64,000 bases of DNA from an uncultured Anaeromusa sp. (GTDB taxonomy: Bacteria > Bacillota > Negativicutes > Anaeromusales > Anaeromusaceae): contig NZ_OY764902.1 in the NCBI RefSeq assembly GCF_963668665.1, positions 2,173,501 through 2,237,500 on the forward strand. The letters are read 5' to 3'. The notes beneath the pieces were generated by a model that saw only the letters and a list, made by a program, of their open reading frames with translations, was not told where the DNA came from and ran no database searches. The position numbers and the translations under genes are program-made. This document shows positions 9,119 through 17,996 of the stretch, in pieces. The first letter of the stretch is position 1; each line of letters opens with the position of its first letter.

Positions 9119-9775
9119 ATGCAAAAGGCAAAAGCCAAGCAGGCAGTTCGGCATGCAAGGCTGCTGGAACAAGTGAATATGGAAAAAATGGAAGCCTTTC
9201 GCCATCAAATCTACTATTGTGATCCCTATACGGAAATGCATGCGGAACATGTGGGGGAATTGATGGCCGGTTTGGCGACGCAGATGGGCTTAAATTCGGA
9301 AGAAATTACCTTAGCCTACTTGGTCGGGTTGGTACATGATGTGGGGAAGATTTCGGTCCCGGCGGAAGTTTTGACGAAAACGGGGCGTTTAAGCGACGAA
9401 GAGTTTGCGATTATGCGCCAGCATGCAGAAGCGGGAGAAACATTGCTGCTTCAAGTAGAAGGAGCGCAATGCGTAGCCGATATTATTCGCCATCATCATG
9501 AGCGTTTTGACGGGCGCGGCTATCCAGACAAAATGAAGGGTAAAGAAATTCCCTTATATAGCCGGATGCTGGCTTTATGCGATACCTTTGACGCGATGAC
9601 TACCCATCGCTGCTATCGAAAACCAGTAGAAATACCATCTTGTTTGCGAGAACTTCTTCGGTGCCGGGGCGGACAGTTTGATCCGGTGCTGACGGATTGC
9701 TTTTTGGCATTTTTAGAGGAACGTTTTGGAATTGTGGCAGTGGAAGAACCCAAAGAGAGCGCTCAGGCTTTTTAG
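9119..9775 (+). CDS. Stand-alone HD-GYP domain protein (c-di-GMP phosphodiesterase)
   Basis: A 218-residue cytoplasmic protein that is essentially one HD-GYP domain. The HD pair is in VHDVGKIS (~73) and the extended motif HHHERFDGRGYP is at ~125-136; DTFDAMTTHRCYR follows. HD-GYP domains hydrolyse cyclic di-GMP or related dinucleotides. There is no sensor or receiver domain. The ATG at 9119 is preceded by GAGGAG; the frame is open further upstream but overlaps the glyoxalase gene without a better start. It is the third gene of a chemoreceptor-glyoxalase-HD-GYP cluster. Its terminator overlaps the stop codon. Confidence 0.9.
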   Translation: MQKAKAKQAVRHARLLEQVNMEKMEAFRHQIYYCDPYTEMHAEHVGELMAGLATQMGLNSEEITLAYLVGLVHDVGKISVPAEVLTKTGRLSDEEFAIMRQHAEAGETLLLQVEGAQCVADIIRHHHERFDGRGYPDKMKGKEIPLYSRMLALCDTFDAMTTHRCYRKPVEIPSCLRELLRCRGGQFDPVLTDCFLAFLEERFGIVAVEEPKESAQAF

Positions 9776-9792
9776 CCGAGCGTTTTCTTTTT
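9757..9792 (+). terminator. Terminator overlapping the HD-GYP stop codon
   Basis: A GC-rich stem (gcgctcaggct / agccgagcg, 9759-9784) that begins inside the last codons, then a T-rich run. Confidence 0.8.
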
Positions 9793-9796
9793 TTAC

Positions 9797-9982
9797 TACG
9801 CCAGAATTTATAAGCTTTTACGTCCTGCGGACCGTCTTGCTCCAATAAAAGTCTCAAATACAATCGCGGCCGCCGCCGACTCAGTCGAACCCTCTCGCGA
9901 CTCCGGTTCTCTTGTTCAATATTTTCACTGTTCTGTGTGAAGTTCCCCTCAAAGGACCGCGCAGCGGTTTTTCTTAGTAAAA
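9797..9982. repeat. Modular intergenic repeat, copy 2
   Basis: Begins with ccagaatttataa (as copy 5). The ~48-bp block around 9818-9862 (cgtcctgcggaccgtcttgc onward) is almost identical to 27272-27318 in copy 4. It ends with the ggaccgcgcagcggtttttc block shared with copies 3 and 6. The following gap (9983-10259, upstream of dcuC) has no gene; a direct repeat gaagacggt occurs there twice. Confidence 0.8.
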
Positions 9983-10259
9983 AAATAGTTGCAAGGGCTT
10001 TCTTGTGAAGACGGTATTTTTTTCTTTTGCAGAAGACGGTCTTTGCAAGAAAAAGGAAGAAATGAATGTTTTCGAAAAAGGCGAATAAAAATGCATGCGC
10101 GTGACTGAAAAATGTCTTTTGTGGCAGGAATGTGTATGGAAATCAGCGGTTTTGCGGAAAAATAGCCTAAGAAGGAAATTTAGCAAGAACAGCGAATTTC
10201 CGAGAAAGTGCGTAAGCGGTAGGAGCGAAATACTGAAATAAACAAGGAGGTTTTTATAC

Positions 10260-11639
10260 GTGGTAATTATGGCATTGTTATTGGCGTTGGTCATGACCAT
10301 TTGGGTCGGCTATATGATCGTCAAGAAGTACAAGCCGCAACCGGTATTGTTTTTTGGAGGCATGGTATTAATGGCCGGGGCGGTGATGCTGGGGGTGGGG
10401 ACCATTCTGCCGGCTAAAGAGGCAACTGGTTTTGTCCCCTTTGACATGTTTGAGTTTATCCGCAAAACTCTCAGCTCCCGAGCGGCGGGTCTGGGACTCA
10501 GCATTATGGCAGTAGGCGGCTTTGCCCGCTATATGGAACATATTGGCGCCAGCCGGGTGCTGGTGAAAATTGCGATTAAACCGTTAGGGGTTCTCAAGGC
10601 GCCGTATGTGGTATTGGCGGCGGCCTTTATTATCGGGCAATTTTTGGGTTTGTTCATTAACAGCGCCTCCGGCTTAGGTATGCTGCTGATGGTAACGATG
10701 TTCCCTATTTTGGTCAGCTTAGGAGTCAGCCGCGTTTCCGCGACTGCGGTAATCGGCACGACGATGTGTTTGGATTGGAGTCCGGCGGATACGGGAAGTA
10801 TTCTTTCCGCTACAACGGCGGGGCTGGATATTACGACCTATTGGACGCAGTATCAGATACCGGTGGCGCTCTGCGTCATGGCGGTAGTGGCGGTGCTGCA
10901 TTATTCCGTGCAGAAATGGCTGGATAAAAAGGAAGGCCATACGGCGGAAAGCGCTTCTTTATTGTCAAGTGCACGCCAGGAAGAAGAAAAACCCTTGCCG
11001 CCGCTGTATTATGCAGTATTGCCTACAGTACCTTTGATTTTGATTTTGGTATTTAGCGACTTGTTGATTAAAGGCGTCAAGATGGATATCGTCAAAGCGA
11101 TGCTGATCAGCTTGTTTTTGACCATGGTTATCGAGTATTTGCGGTCCTGGGACGGCAAAAAAGTATTTCAAGATATTCAAGTGTTTTTTGACGGCATGGG
11201 GATGCAGCTGGCTAATGTAGTCACCTTGATTGTGGCGGGTGAAACTTTTGCTCATGGTCTGCGCACGGTTGGCGCTATTGACGCCATTATCAACGGCGCC
11301 CAAAGCAGCGGCATGGGCGCTGCCGGGATGATTATCGTCATGGTGGGAATTATAGCGGTTTCCTCGGTTGTTATGGGCTCCGGTAATGCGCCGTTTTTCG
11401 CTTTTGCCTCACTTACGCCGGTGGTAGCCGCTAAAATGTCCGTAGCGCCGGTGCTGATGCTGCTGCCTATGCATTTTGCCGCCAGTATCGCCCGAGCGGT
11501 TTCACCCATTACTGCGGTTATTGTCGTTGTGTCCGGCATGGCCAATTTGCCGCCTGTAGAGGTTGTGAAACGCACGGCCATTCCTATGGCGGGCGCGTTG
11601 ATTGTTAATGTGGCGGCAACGTTCTTCTTCTTTTACTAA
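10260..11639 (+). CDS. dcuC: C4-dicarboxylate transporter, DcuC family
   Basis: A 459-residue protein with about 12 membrane helices. It follows E. coli DcuC over its length (GFARYMEHIGASRVLVK, SASGLGMLLMVTMFPILVSLGVSR, and the C-terminal SPITAVIVVVSGMA). The family exchanges or exports C4-dicarboxylates such as succinate and fumarate during anaerobic growth. The start is GTG with AAGGAGG 9 bp upstream. With the downstream malic enzyme and GntR regulator it suggests a C4-acid module. A terminator follows. Confidence 0.9.
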   Translation: MVIMALLLALVMTIWVGYMIVKKYKPQPVLFFGGMVLMAGAVMLGVGTILPAKEATGFVPFDMFEFIRKTLSSRAAGLGLSIMAVGGFARYMEHIGASRVLVKIAIKPLGVLKAPYVVLAAAFIIGQFLGLFINSASGLGMLLMVTMFPILVSLGVSRVSATAVIGTTMCLDWSPADTGSILSATTAGLDITTYWTQYQIPVALCVMAVVAVLHYSVQKWLDKKEGHTAESASLLSSARQEEEKPLPPLYYAVLPTVPLILILVFSDLLIKGVKMDIVKAMLISLFLTMVIEYLRSWDGKKVFQDIQVFFDGMGMQLANVVTLIVAGETFAHGLRTVGAIDAIINGAQSSGMGAAGMIIVMVGIIAVSSVVMGSGNAPFFAFASLTPVVAAKMSVAPVLMLLPMHFAASIARAVSPITAVIVVVSGMANLPPVEVVKRTAIPMAGALIVNVAATFFFFY

Positions 11640-11679
11640 GGATTTTATCGCATCGTAATAACGTGCTTTGATTAACTTG

Positions 11680-11730
11680 CAAATCCGGCAGGACGGCTAG
11701 CGTCTTGCCGGATTTGTTATGTTTTCTTTT
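11680..11730 (+). terminator. Terminator after dcuC
   Basis: A 15-bp stem (11680-11694 / 11702-11716) with a 7-nt loop and a T-rich downstream run. Confidence 0.88.
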
Positions 11731-11813
11731 GGTGTTTTTGTGATACCATAAGAAATATGAAGAAAGTATGAGTGACGAAAAGAAGTTACCGACTCTCGGA
11801 AGGAGGAAGAGGA

Positions 11814-12926
11814 ATGAGAAATAAAATTTTTTGTTTGGCGTTACTTTTCTGTGTCTTGTGGCAACTGCCGGCTTTGGCGGCGCCGGCTTTACCTACGGAG
11901 GATTTACAGCATGGCGTAGTCCGGCAGGCGGTAGACTTGCAGCCTACCGGCGAAAACAACAAATTAGTTTTGAAAAAAGGCCAAATGGTGCAGGTGGAAA
12001 TCACTACCGGTCCGGAAAGCGGCAAAACGGTGGAAGTTTATAATGCCTTTTCGGGACAGACGCAGTTTGATATTCCGGTACATACCGGGGACAAGGTACT
12101 TTTGTCAGTGGAAGAATTCCAGGGAAAGCGCAGCTATCATATCAGCGATTACGATCGCAGCCTGTTTCAGTACGTACTCTTAGGCTTGTTTGTGCTCAGC
12201 CTGGTTCTTTTGGCAGGCTGGGTGGGCGTTAAGTCGCTGGGTGTTATCGGCATTACGCTATATTTGCTCTGGGCGTGGTTGGTGCCCAATCTATTGTTGC
12301 CGGGAGTGAATATCTATTTACTGGTAATTGGGTTTTGCATAGTAGCCGGGGCGATTACCCTGTTATTTGTGAGCGGTTGGAATTTGAAGTCCTTAGCGGC
12401 TTTTTTGGGGACCCTTGGAGGCGTGTTAGTGGCAGCCTTATTGTCTTGGGGAGCTATCGATTGGCTCTATTTGACAGGCATGGAGACGGAAGAAGCGGTG
12501 GCTCTAAAACTGCATTTTGCCAAGCAGATCGATATTCACGGCATTCTTTTTGCCGGCATGATTATTGGCGCCTTGGGGGCTGTGATTGACGTAGCTGTTT
12601 CGGTTGCGTCGGCGCAGTGGGAGATGGACAAAGCCTGTCCCGAACTTTCTTGGCAAGAGCTGTTTAAAAGCGGTATGAATGTGGGCAAAGATATTATGGG
12701 CGCCATGTCGAATACGCTGATTTTGGCCTATTTGGGAACGGGTTTGCCGTTGCTGTTGGTCGTGGCGGCGCAGCCTAAGCTGCTGGTGGAAAAGGTAATT
12801 AACTTTAATGGTGTTGTTACGGAATTTGCCAGGGCGATGACAGGCAGCGTCGGCTTGATTTGGGCCATTCCGTTGACCGCTTTGGCTTCGGCTTTATTAT
12901 TGCGGTGGCGGCATCGGGGAGATTGA
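11814..12926 (+). CDS. YibE/F family integral membrane protein
   Basis: A 370-residue protein. An N-terminal signal-like helix (~1-24) is followed by a ~100-residue extracytoplasmic region and then about seven membrane helices, the usual YibE/F layout. The C-terminal half has the conserved segments GALGAVIDVAVSVASA and GRDIMG-like GKDIMGAMSNTLILAYLG. The biochemical role of the family is unproven; transport is assumed. The ATG at 11814 has AAGGAGG 7 bp upstream, so the in-frame start 14 codons earlier is not used. It lies between dcuC and the malic enzyme gene. Confidence 0.88.
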   Translation: MRNKIFCLALLFCVLWQLPALAAPALPTEDLQHGVVRQAVDLQPTGENNKLVLKKGQMVQVEITTGPESGKTVEVYNAFSGQTQFDIPVHTGDKVLLSVEEFQGKRSYHISDYDRSLFQYVLLGLFVLSLVLLAGWVGVKSLGVIGITLYLLWAWLVPNLLLPGVNIYLLVIGFCIVAGAITLLFVSGWNLKSLAAFLGTLGGVLVAALLSWGAIDWLYLTGMETEEAVALKLHFAKQIDIHGILFAGMIIGALGAVIDVAVSVASAQWEMDKACPELSWQELFKSGMNVGKDIMGAMSNTLILAYLGTGLPLLLVVAAQPKLLVEKVINFNGVVTEFARAMTGSVGLIWAIPLTALASALLLRWRHRGD

Positions 12927-12986
12927 GAAGGCGATTCTACACTCTATAGAATAGAGGATGTTTTTTAAAAATTCAGACAAATAAGG

Positions 12987-13015
12987 TTGTTTTATTTTGT
13001 GATGAGGCGTATACT
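12987..13015 (+). promoter_or_regulatory. Promoter of the malic enzyme gene
   Basis: TTGTTT (12987-12992), 17-bp spacer, TATACT (13010-13015). Confidence 0.65.
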
Positions 13016-13049
13016 AAAAACACGATGCAGCGATGCAACGTGTTTTTTT
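13016..13049 (+). terminator. Hairpin with T-tract between YibE/F and malic enzyme genes
   Basis: aaaaacacg / cgtgttttttt stem just after the malic enzyme promoter. It could end YibE/F read-through or act as a leader attenuator. Confidence 0.6.
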
Positions 13050-13058
13050 AAAGTATTC

Positions 13059-13075
13059 CCGTATACAAGATACGG
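13059..13075 (+). promoter_or_regulatory. Palindrome in the malic enzyme leader
   Basis: CCGTATACAAGATACGG is a perfect 6-bp inverted repeat around 5 bp, ~12 bp upstream of the Shine-Dalgarno. It could be an operator for the neighbouring GntR regulator or a small RNA hairpin. Confidence 0.45.
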
Positions 13076-13100
13076 TGTGCAAAAACAAGGAGGAAACAAT

Positions 13101-14339
13101 ATGAGTTTGAGAGAAGAAGCCTTGCATTTCCATCGGGAGAATAATGGTAAATTGGAAATGACTAATAAAGTAGAATTGAAGGATGGCTATGATCTGAGCC
13201 TGGCCTATACGCCTGGAGTGGCGGAGCCTTGCAAGGAAATCAACGGCGACAAAGACTTATCTTTTGAGTACACCTGTAGAGGCAACATGGTGGCGGTTGT
13301 CAGCGACGGCACTCGGGTGCTGGGCCTTGGTAATATCGGTCCGGAAGCGGCGCTGCCGGTCATGGAAGGAAAAGCGGTCTTGTACAAGGTGTTTGGAGAC
13401 GTGGATGCCGTGCCGGTTTGTCTGGGCACGACCGATACGGAGCATTTAGTGCAGACTGTCAAATATTTAGAGCCTTCTTTCGCGGGTATTAATTTAGAAG
13501 ATATCGAATCGCCGAAATGCTATGAAGTGGAAGCGCGCTTGCAGGAAATGATGGATATTCCTGTATTTCATGACGATCAGCATGGGACGGCGATTGCCGC
13601 GGTTTCCGCAGTTGTCGGGGCGTTGCGCCTGGTGGGCAAGGAAATGGCGAAGGTTCGTGTTTTGGTTAATGGCGCCGGGGCGGCGGGAACGGCCATTGTC
13701 CGTCTGCTATTGCAAGCAGGGGCAACCGATGTAACCATGTTGAACTCAAAAGGCGCTATGTATCAAGGCATGGATAAAACCCGAGTAGATGCCATGCAGG
13801 AGACGCTCTTAGGGCGCACCAACAAAGAATGCCGCCAAGGTAAATTGGCGGAGGTCATTGAAGGGGCGGATGTATTGATCGGCGTATCGGCGCCTGGCGC
13901 TTTTACCCCGGAGCTGATTGCCCAAATGGCTAAAGACGCTATCGTTTTCTCCTTGTGCAATCCCCAGCCGGAAATCGGCTATGAGGAAGCCAAGGCTGCT
14001 GGGGTTAAAGTAGTCGGTACTGGCCGCTCGGACGCGCCGAACCAAGTAAACAATGTCAGCGTATTCCCTGGCATTTTCCGCGGCGCTATTGATGTGCGCG
14101 CCCGCCGCATTAACGATGCGATGAAATTGGCCGCTGTATACGCGATTGCGGATTTGGTCAAAGAGGAAGAGCTGCGGGAAGATTATGTGGTTCCCAATGC
14201 GTTTGATAAACGGGTAGCGCCTGCGGTAGCTAGGGCGGTGGCTCAGGCGGCCATGGAAACCGGCGTAGCCAGAGTGAAAATGGATCCGGCAGAAGTGGAG
14301 CGACGGGCGGCCAAACGCATTGCCCATGGCATTCAGTAA
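13101..14339 (+). CDS. Malic enzyme (NAD(P)-dependent)
   Basis: A 412-residue single-domain malic enzyme that oxidatively decarboxylates malate to pyruvate. Visible are the malic N-terminal domain (SLAYTPGVAEPC, VVSDGTRVLGLGNIG, FHDDQHGTA) and a Rossmann NAD domain (VNGAGAAGTAIVRLLL, FSLCNPQPEI). It lacks the C-terminal phosphotransacetylase-like domain of MaeB. The ATG at 13101 has AAGGAGG upstream. The longer frame runs back into the promoter and is not used. Its neighbours DcuC and a GntR regulator point to malate/fumarate metabolism. Confidence 0.93.
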   Translation: MSLREEALHFHRENNGKLEMTNKVELKDGYDLSLAYTPGVAEPCKEINGDKDLSFEYTCRGNMVAVVSDGTRVLGLGNIGPEAALPVMEGKAVLYKVFGDVDAVPVCLGTTDTEHLVQTVKYLEPSFAGINLEDIESPKCYEVEARLQEMMDIPVFHDDQHGTAIAAVSAVVGALRLVGKEMAKVRVLVNGAGAAGTAIVRLLLQAGATDVTMLNSKGAMYQGMDKTRVDAMQETLLGRTNKECRQGKLAEVIEGADVLIGVSAPGAFTPELIAQMAKDAIVFSLCNPQPEIGYEEAKAAGVKVVGTGRSDAPNQVNNVSVFPGIFRGAIDVRARRINDAMKLAAVYAIADLVKEEELREDYVVPNAFDKRVAPAVARAVAQAAMETGVARVKMDPAEVERRAAKRIAHGIQ

Positions 14340-14432
14340 GGCGAAGAGGGTACGACAGGTAAATATGTATTGAACAAGAGAACAGGAGTTACATGAGGGC
14401 TCGAATGAGTTTCGATTATTGTTTAAAAATCT

Positions 14433-14485
14433 CTCTTGTATAGCAGGAAACGAGCCTTTAAGGCTCGTTTTCTGCTATACAAGAG
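14433..14485. terminator. Large near-perfect inverted repeat after the malic enzyme gene
   Basis: A 24-bp stem (14433-14456 / 14462-14485, one G-U mismatch) with a 5-nt loop. The T-run lies on the minus-strand side, so it may act in both directions. Confidence 0.75.
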
Positions 14486-14493
14486 TAGAAGTT

Positions 14494-14524
14494 AAAAAAG
14501 CACGCCTTGCGGGCGTGCTTTAAA
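14494..14524 (-). terminator. Terminator of the GntR regulator gene
   Basis: aaagcacgcc / ggcgtgcttt stem; on the minus strand it is followed by six T residues. Confidence 0.85.
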
Positions 14525-14533
14525 AAGTTTTGT

Positions 14534-15208
14534 TTAGTTGCTGGATTTTTTATTGCCATGGATTTCTTGGGCAAAAGAAGCGGCGCTGTCTTGAATGTGT
14601 TCTTGCAAAAGGCGGGAAGCTTTTGCGCTGTCCTTTTCCTCCAGGGCATCGGCGATGGCGCTGTGTTGGCGATAAATCGAGCCCTTGTACTCTGGATTAT
14701 AGGCGGCCAATTGACGCCGGAAGCGAATGATGTCCTGTAAGGTATCCAATAAGAGAGTGAGCCGGCGATTCTGCGCGTATTCCAGAATCACCTGATGGAA
14801 TTCTTCGTTTAACTTAACTAACGCATCGCGGGATTCTTCTTGCAATGTCCGGGCCAGGATGTCCCGGAGACGTTCAATACCCTCGGCATCAATCGCTTTT
14901 GCAGCCGAGGCGCCAGCCAATCCTTCCAAGGCTTCCCGGCAGGCAAACGCTTCCAATACCTCTTCGGGTTTAACGGAGCGAACAATAACGCCCTTATAAG
15001 GCTGCAGCTCCACCAGGCCATCGGCGTATAAGCGGCGCAAAGACTCGCGGACTGGAGTGGGACTGATACCTAGGTCTTGGGCCAGGGTTTTCTCAGTCAG
15101 GCGAGTTCCTTGTTCTAATTGCCCGGTGAGTATCAATTTTTTTATTTGATGGTAAACCTGCTCGCTGAGCGGTTGGCGATTGATGGGTAGAGAAAGTTGA
15201 CGAGCCAT
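14534..15208 (-). CDS. GntR-family transcriptional regulator, FadR/FCD subfamily
   Basis: A 224-residue regulator. The N-terminal winged helix-turn-helix (LSEQVYHQIKKLILTGQL ... ISPTPVRESLRRLYADGLVE) is followed by an all-helical FCD effector domain. FCD regulators usually bind organic acids. The ATG has GGAGG upstream. It is convergent with the malic enzyme gene, and the GTATAC-centred palindromes seen at the malic enzyme leader resemble FCD-type operators, so control of C4-acid genes is a reasonable inference. Confidence 0.9.
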   Translation of the reverse strand: MARQLSLPINRQPLSEQVYHQIKKLILTGQLEQGTRLTEKTLAQDLGISPTPVRESLRRLYADGLVELQPYKGVIVRSVKPEEVLEAFACREALEGLAGASAAKAIDAEGIERLRDILARTLQEESRDALVKLNEEFHQVILEYAQNRRLTLLLDTLQDIIRFRRQLAAYNPEYKGSIYRQHSAIADALEEKDSAKASRLLQEHIQDSAASFAQEIHGNKKSSN

Positions 15209-15446
15209 AGCGACCTCCTCGAAAAATCAGCAAAGAGATACTTACCCGATGCTGTCCAATCTATTTTGTTGCAGGTAAATCTGCAGCGAATCTCATTTAG
15301 TGTGGCTCCATTATATACCCTTTTTAGGGAAAAACACAAATGCCGTACCGCAAAATAGGGCGTATAGAAGGTATTTTCAGTAAAAAAAAGAATTTACCCT
15401 GTATAAGATTATAATAATAATGGGAATTGAGAAGGGAGGGCGGACT

Positions 15447-17924
15447 GTGCGGTTTGGAATGCAAAGAACCATTAGGCAGCAAATGGGATTGTTTGGTCTA
15501 ATGCTGCTGCTGTGCAGTTCCCTTGCTTTAACAGCGGTATTTATTTGGCATGAAGTCGATCATCTTCGTGAAAGCAGTGTGCGTAATTTACAACAAGCCG
15601 TAGTGTTGCAAAGTCAATTTTTGAGGAATTGGCAACAGCATTACACAGAACTGGCAGCCTATTTGGCTTTGGGCAAGGCGGCTCAAACACAGAACTGGGC
15701 GTTGTTCAAAGAACAGGCCTTGGCGATCAAAGCTTCCTCTCAGGAGGAGTTAGATGTTATTTTTGTTGGCGATGACGGTTTTGGAAAGTTTACTAGCGGC
15801 ATAAAGCCGGCACAGCAGTTGTTCGCTGGGGAGCGAGCCTATTTCCAGGAGGCGAGGGAAGGGCGGCCGTTTGTTTCCGGCTTATTGAGCAGTCAAGCAT
15901 TGGAGCGGCAGGTAGTCGTGTTTTCTCATCCCGTGCAAGCGCAAGGGACCTTTGGCGGAATGGTGCTTGTAGTAGTGTATGCGGATTCCATCGTGTCTAT
16001 GCTGAAGAAGGTTCAACCTGTTATGTCAGGCGATTTATATCTAGTATCAGCTAACAATCTGGTTTTATCGAGCGCTATAGAGCCAGCGGAAGGTTGGGAA
16101 AACAGCGGCTTTTTTGAAACCATGCGGACCAGCGGGGAAGGCGTTCGGCGTTATCAACGGGGCGAGGAAGAGTATCTGCAAGCTTACCAGAAAGCAGAAC
16201 CAGGCGGGTGGCTGGTTGTTAGCGAAATTCCCTGGAGCGGCGTGGTAAAGCCTATAAACGAGTTTTTGCAATGGGTATTATTGGTGATGACAGGGGTGCT
16301 TTTTTTATCTGGATTTTTGCTTTGGTACTTTTCCAAAACCTTGGAAAGACCAGTGCAAGCGCTGGTTCAAGGGGCAAAACGAGTGCAAGCAGGAGAGTAT
16401 ACGCAGCCTGTGGAACTGCAAGAAGGAGGCTTTGTGCCTAGAGAACTGCATTCTCTTTGCGATTCTTTTAATATTATGACTGGCGTGATTCAGCAGCAAA
16501 TGGAGCTTTTGCAGGAATTTCACCGCCTTTCTTCGGAAGCGGAACAGTTGCTGCAAAAATATCGCTTGCTGTCGGAGAATGCAACCGATATTATTTTGTT
16601 TGTACGGATGTCGGATCAGCAGATTATTGAAGTCAACAAAGCCGCGGAGGTGGCCTATGGCAAGACGCGGCAAGAGTTATTGACCGGCAGCCTGCATGAC
16701 TTGTATCCGGTGCGCCAGGACGTGTTGGCTTGGGATAAGATTCGGAGGAGTTCGGCGAAGCCGGTTATTGAAGAGATGCATCGTCGCAGTGACGACAGTC
16801 TGTTTTTTGTAGAAGTCAGCGTACAGCAATTGGCGGGAGAATTGCAGGATGTAGTTGCGTTTATTGTGCGCGATGTAAGCGAGCGCAAAGAGTTTGAGCA
16901 GAAACTCCGTCGCGTCAGCTTTCATGATCAACTGACTGGTTTATACAATCGTTTCTTCTTCGAATATGAAATGGAGCGCTTAAAGAAAGAAGGCAAAGGG
17001 CCGTTGGCCGTACTTGTGTGTGATGTGGATGGCCTAAAACTGGTCAATGATACGCTGGGGCATGCGGCCGGAGACGATTTACTGCGGGCGGCTGCCTGGG
17101 TGCTGCGGCGCAGTTTGCGTGAGCAAGATTTGTTGTTTCGCATCGGCGGTGATGAGTTTGTGGCTTTTCTGCCGGATATGGAAGAGGATGGCATTGCAGG
17201 CGTGCAACAGCGCATTGCTAATGTAATTAAAGAGCATAACGAGCGAGCCTTGGCATGGCCTCTGTTCATTTCGTGCGGCTGGTCTTGGCGGCACGGGGCA
17301 TTTCTACCGTTGGAGACTATGTTTCGAGAAGCCGATGATGCGATGTACAGCTCGAAAAGCCGCCAGCGCAACCAGACGCGGCAAGGAATGCTGCAGATGT
17401 TCGAAAAACGGTTGCGCATCACTGAACCCATCGCAGCAGAGCATATGGAGGAAGTAGCGGTAAAACTGCAAAAGTTGGGAGCGGCCATAGGGTTGGCGGA
17501 AACGGAATTTGAACGACTGCGGCGCTTGGGTCGCTACCATGATCTGGGTAAAGTTGCTATTTCCATGGAAATCCTAAATAAGCGAGAGCTGCTTTCGCCT
17601 AGCGAATGGAAAGAAATCCGCAAACATGCCGAAATTGGAGGGCGTATGGCGCAGCAATTGCCGGGTTTGATGGATTTAGCAGAAGCGATCCGGCATCATC
17701 ATGAATGCTGGGATGGGACCGGCTATCCGGACGGCCTTGCGGGGGAGGATATTCCGCTTTTAAGCCGGATGATTGCTATTGTTGACGCCTTTGACGCGAT
17801 GCAGCGGCCGCGCAGTTATCGGGAGGGCAAGAGCAAGGCGGAAGCGATCGAGGAATTGAGGTCTTTGGCAGGAAGTCAGTTTGACCCGAAGCTGGTTGAA
17901 GTTTTTTTGCAAACGGAGACATAA
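15447..17924 (+). CDS. Membrane Cache-HAMP-PAS-GGDEF-HD-GYP c-di-GMP enzyme
   Basis: About 825 residues. Helix 1 (~10-40), a periplasmic double-Cache-like region (~45-265), helix 2 (~270-295), HAMP (~295-345), PAS (~370-480), GGDEF (~490-655) and HD-GYP (~670-825). The GGDEF motif is intact (RIGGDEF), and REQD lies exactly five residues before it, matching the RxxD inhibitory I-site. The phosphodiesterase half has YHDLGK and HHHECWDGTGYP. It could make and degrade c-di-GMP. GTG at 15447 is preferred because AAGGGAGG lies 7 bp upstream; the ATG at 15420 has no ribosome binding site. It is divergent from the GntR gene. Confidence 0.9.
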   Translation: MRFGMQRTIRQQMGLFGLMLLLCSSLALTAVFIWHEVDHLRESSVRNLQQAVVLQSQFLRNWQQHYTELAAYLALGKAAQTQNWALFKEQALAIKASSQEELDVIFVGDDGFGKFTSGIKPAQQLFAGERAYFQEAREGRPFVSGLLSSQALERQVVVFSHPVQAQGTFGGMVLVVVYADSIVSMLKKVQPVMSGDLYLVSANNLVLSSAIEPAEGWENSGFFETMRTSGEGVRRYQRGEEEYLQAYQKAEPGGWLVVSEIPWSGVVKPINEFLQWVLLVMTGVLFLSGFLLWYFSKTLERPVQALVQGAKRVQAGEYTQPVELQEGGFVPRELHSLCDSFNIMTGVIQQQMELLQEFHRLSSEAEQLLQKYRLLSENATDIILFVRMSDQQIIEVNKAAEVAYGKTRQELLTGSLHDLYPVRQDVLAWDKIRRSSAKPVIEEMHRRSDDSLFFVEVSVQQLAGELQDVVAFIVRDVSERKEFEQKLRRVSFHDQLTGLYNRFFFEYEMERLKKEGKGPLAVLVCDVDGLKLVNDTLGHAAGDDLLRAAAWVLRRSLREQDLLFRIGGDEFVAFLPDMEEDGIAGVQQRIANVIKEHNERALAWPLFISCGWSWRHGAFLPLETMFREADDAMYSSKSRQRNQTRQGMLQMFEKRLRITEPIAAEHMEEVAVKLQKLGAAIGLAETEFERLRRLGRYHDLGKVAISMEILNKRELLSPSEWKEIRKHAEIGGRMAQQLPGLMDLAEAIRHHHECWDGTGYPDGLAGEDIPLLSRMIAIVDAFDAMQRPRSYREGKSKAEAIEELRSLAGSQFDPKLVEVFLQTET

Positions 17925-17925
17925 A

Positions 17926-17960
17926 AAACAGCGCTAAGGGCATAGTCCTTAGCGCTGTTT
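17926..17960. terminator. Bidirectional terminator
   Basis: 14-bp perfect stem (aaacagcgctaagg / ccttagcgctgttt) between convergent genes. Confidence 0.88.
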
Positions 17961-17996
17961 CATTAGAATCGGGTGTTCGTTTCTTGCTGTTGGCTT

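Noticed and set aside
9983..10100. Attenuator or riboswitch upstream of dcuC based on a repeated gaagacggt and ttcttg/caagaa arms
   Set aside because: The pairing is short and no terminator T-run or known aptamer block follows.
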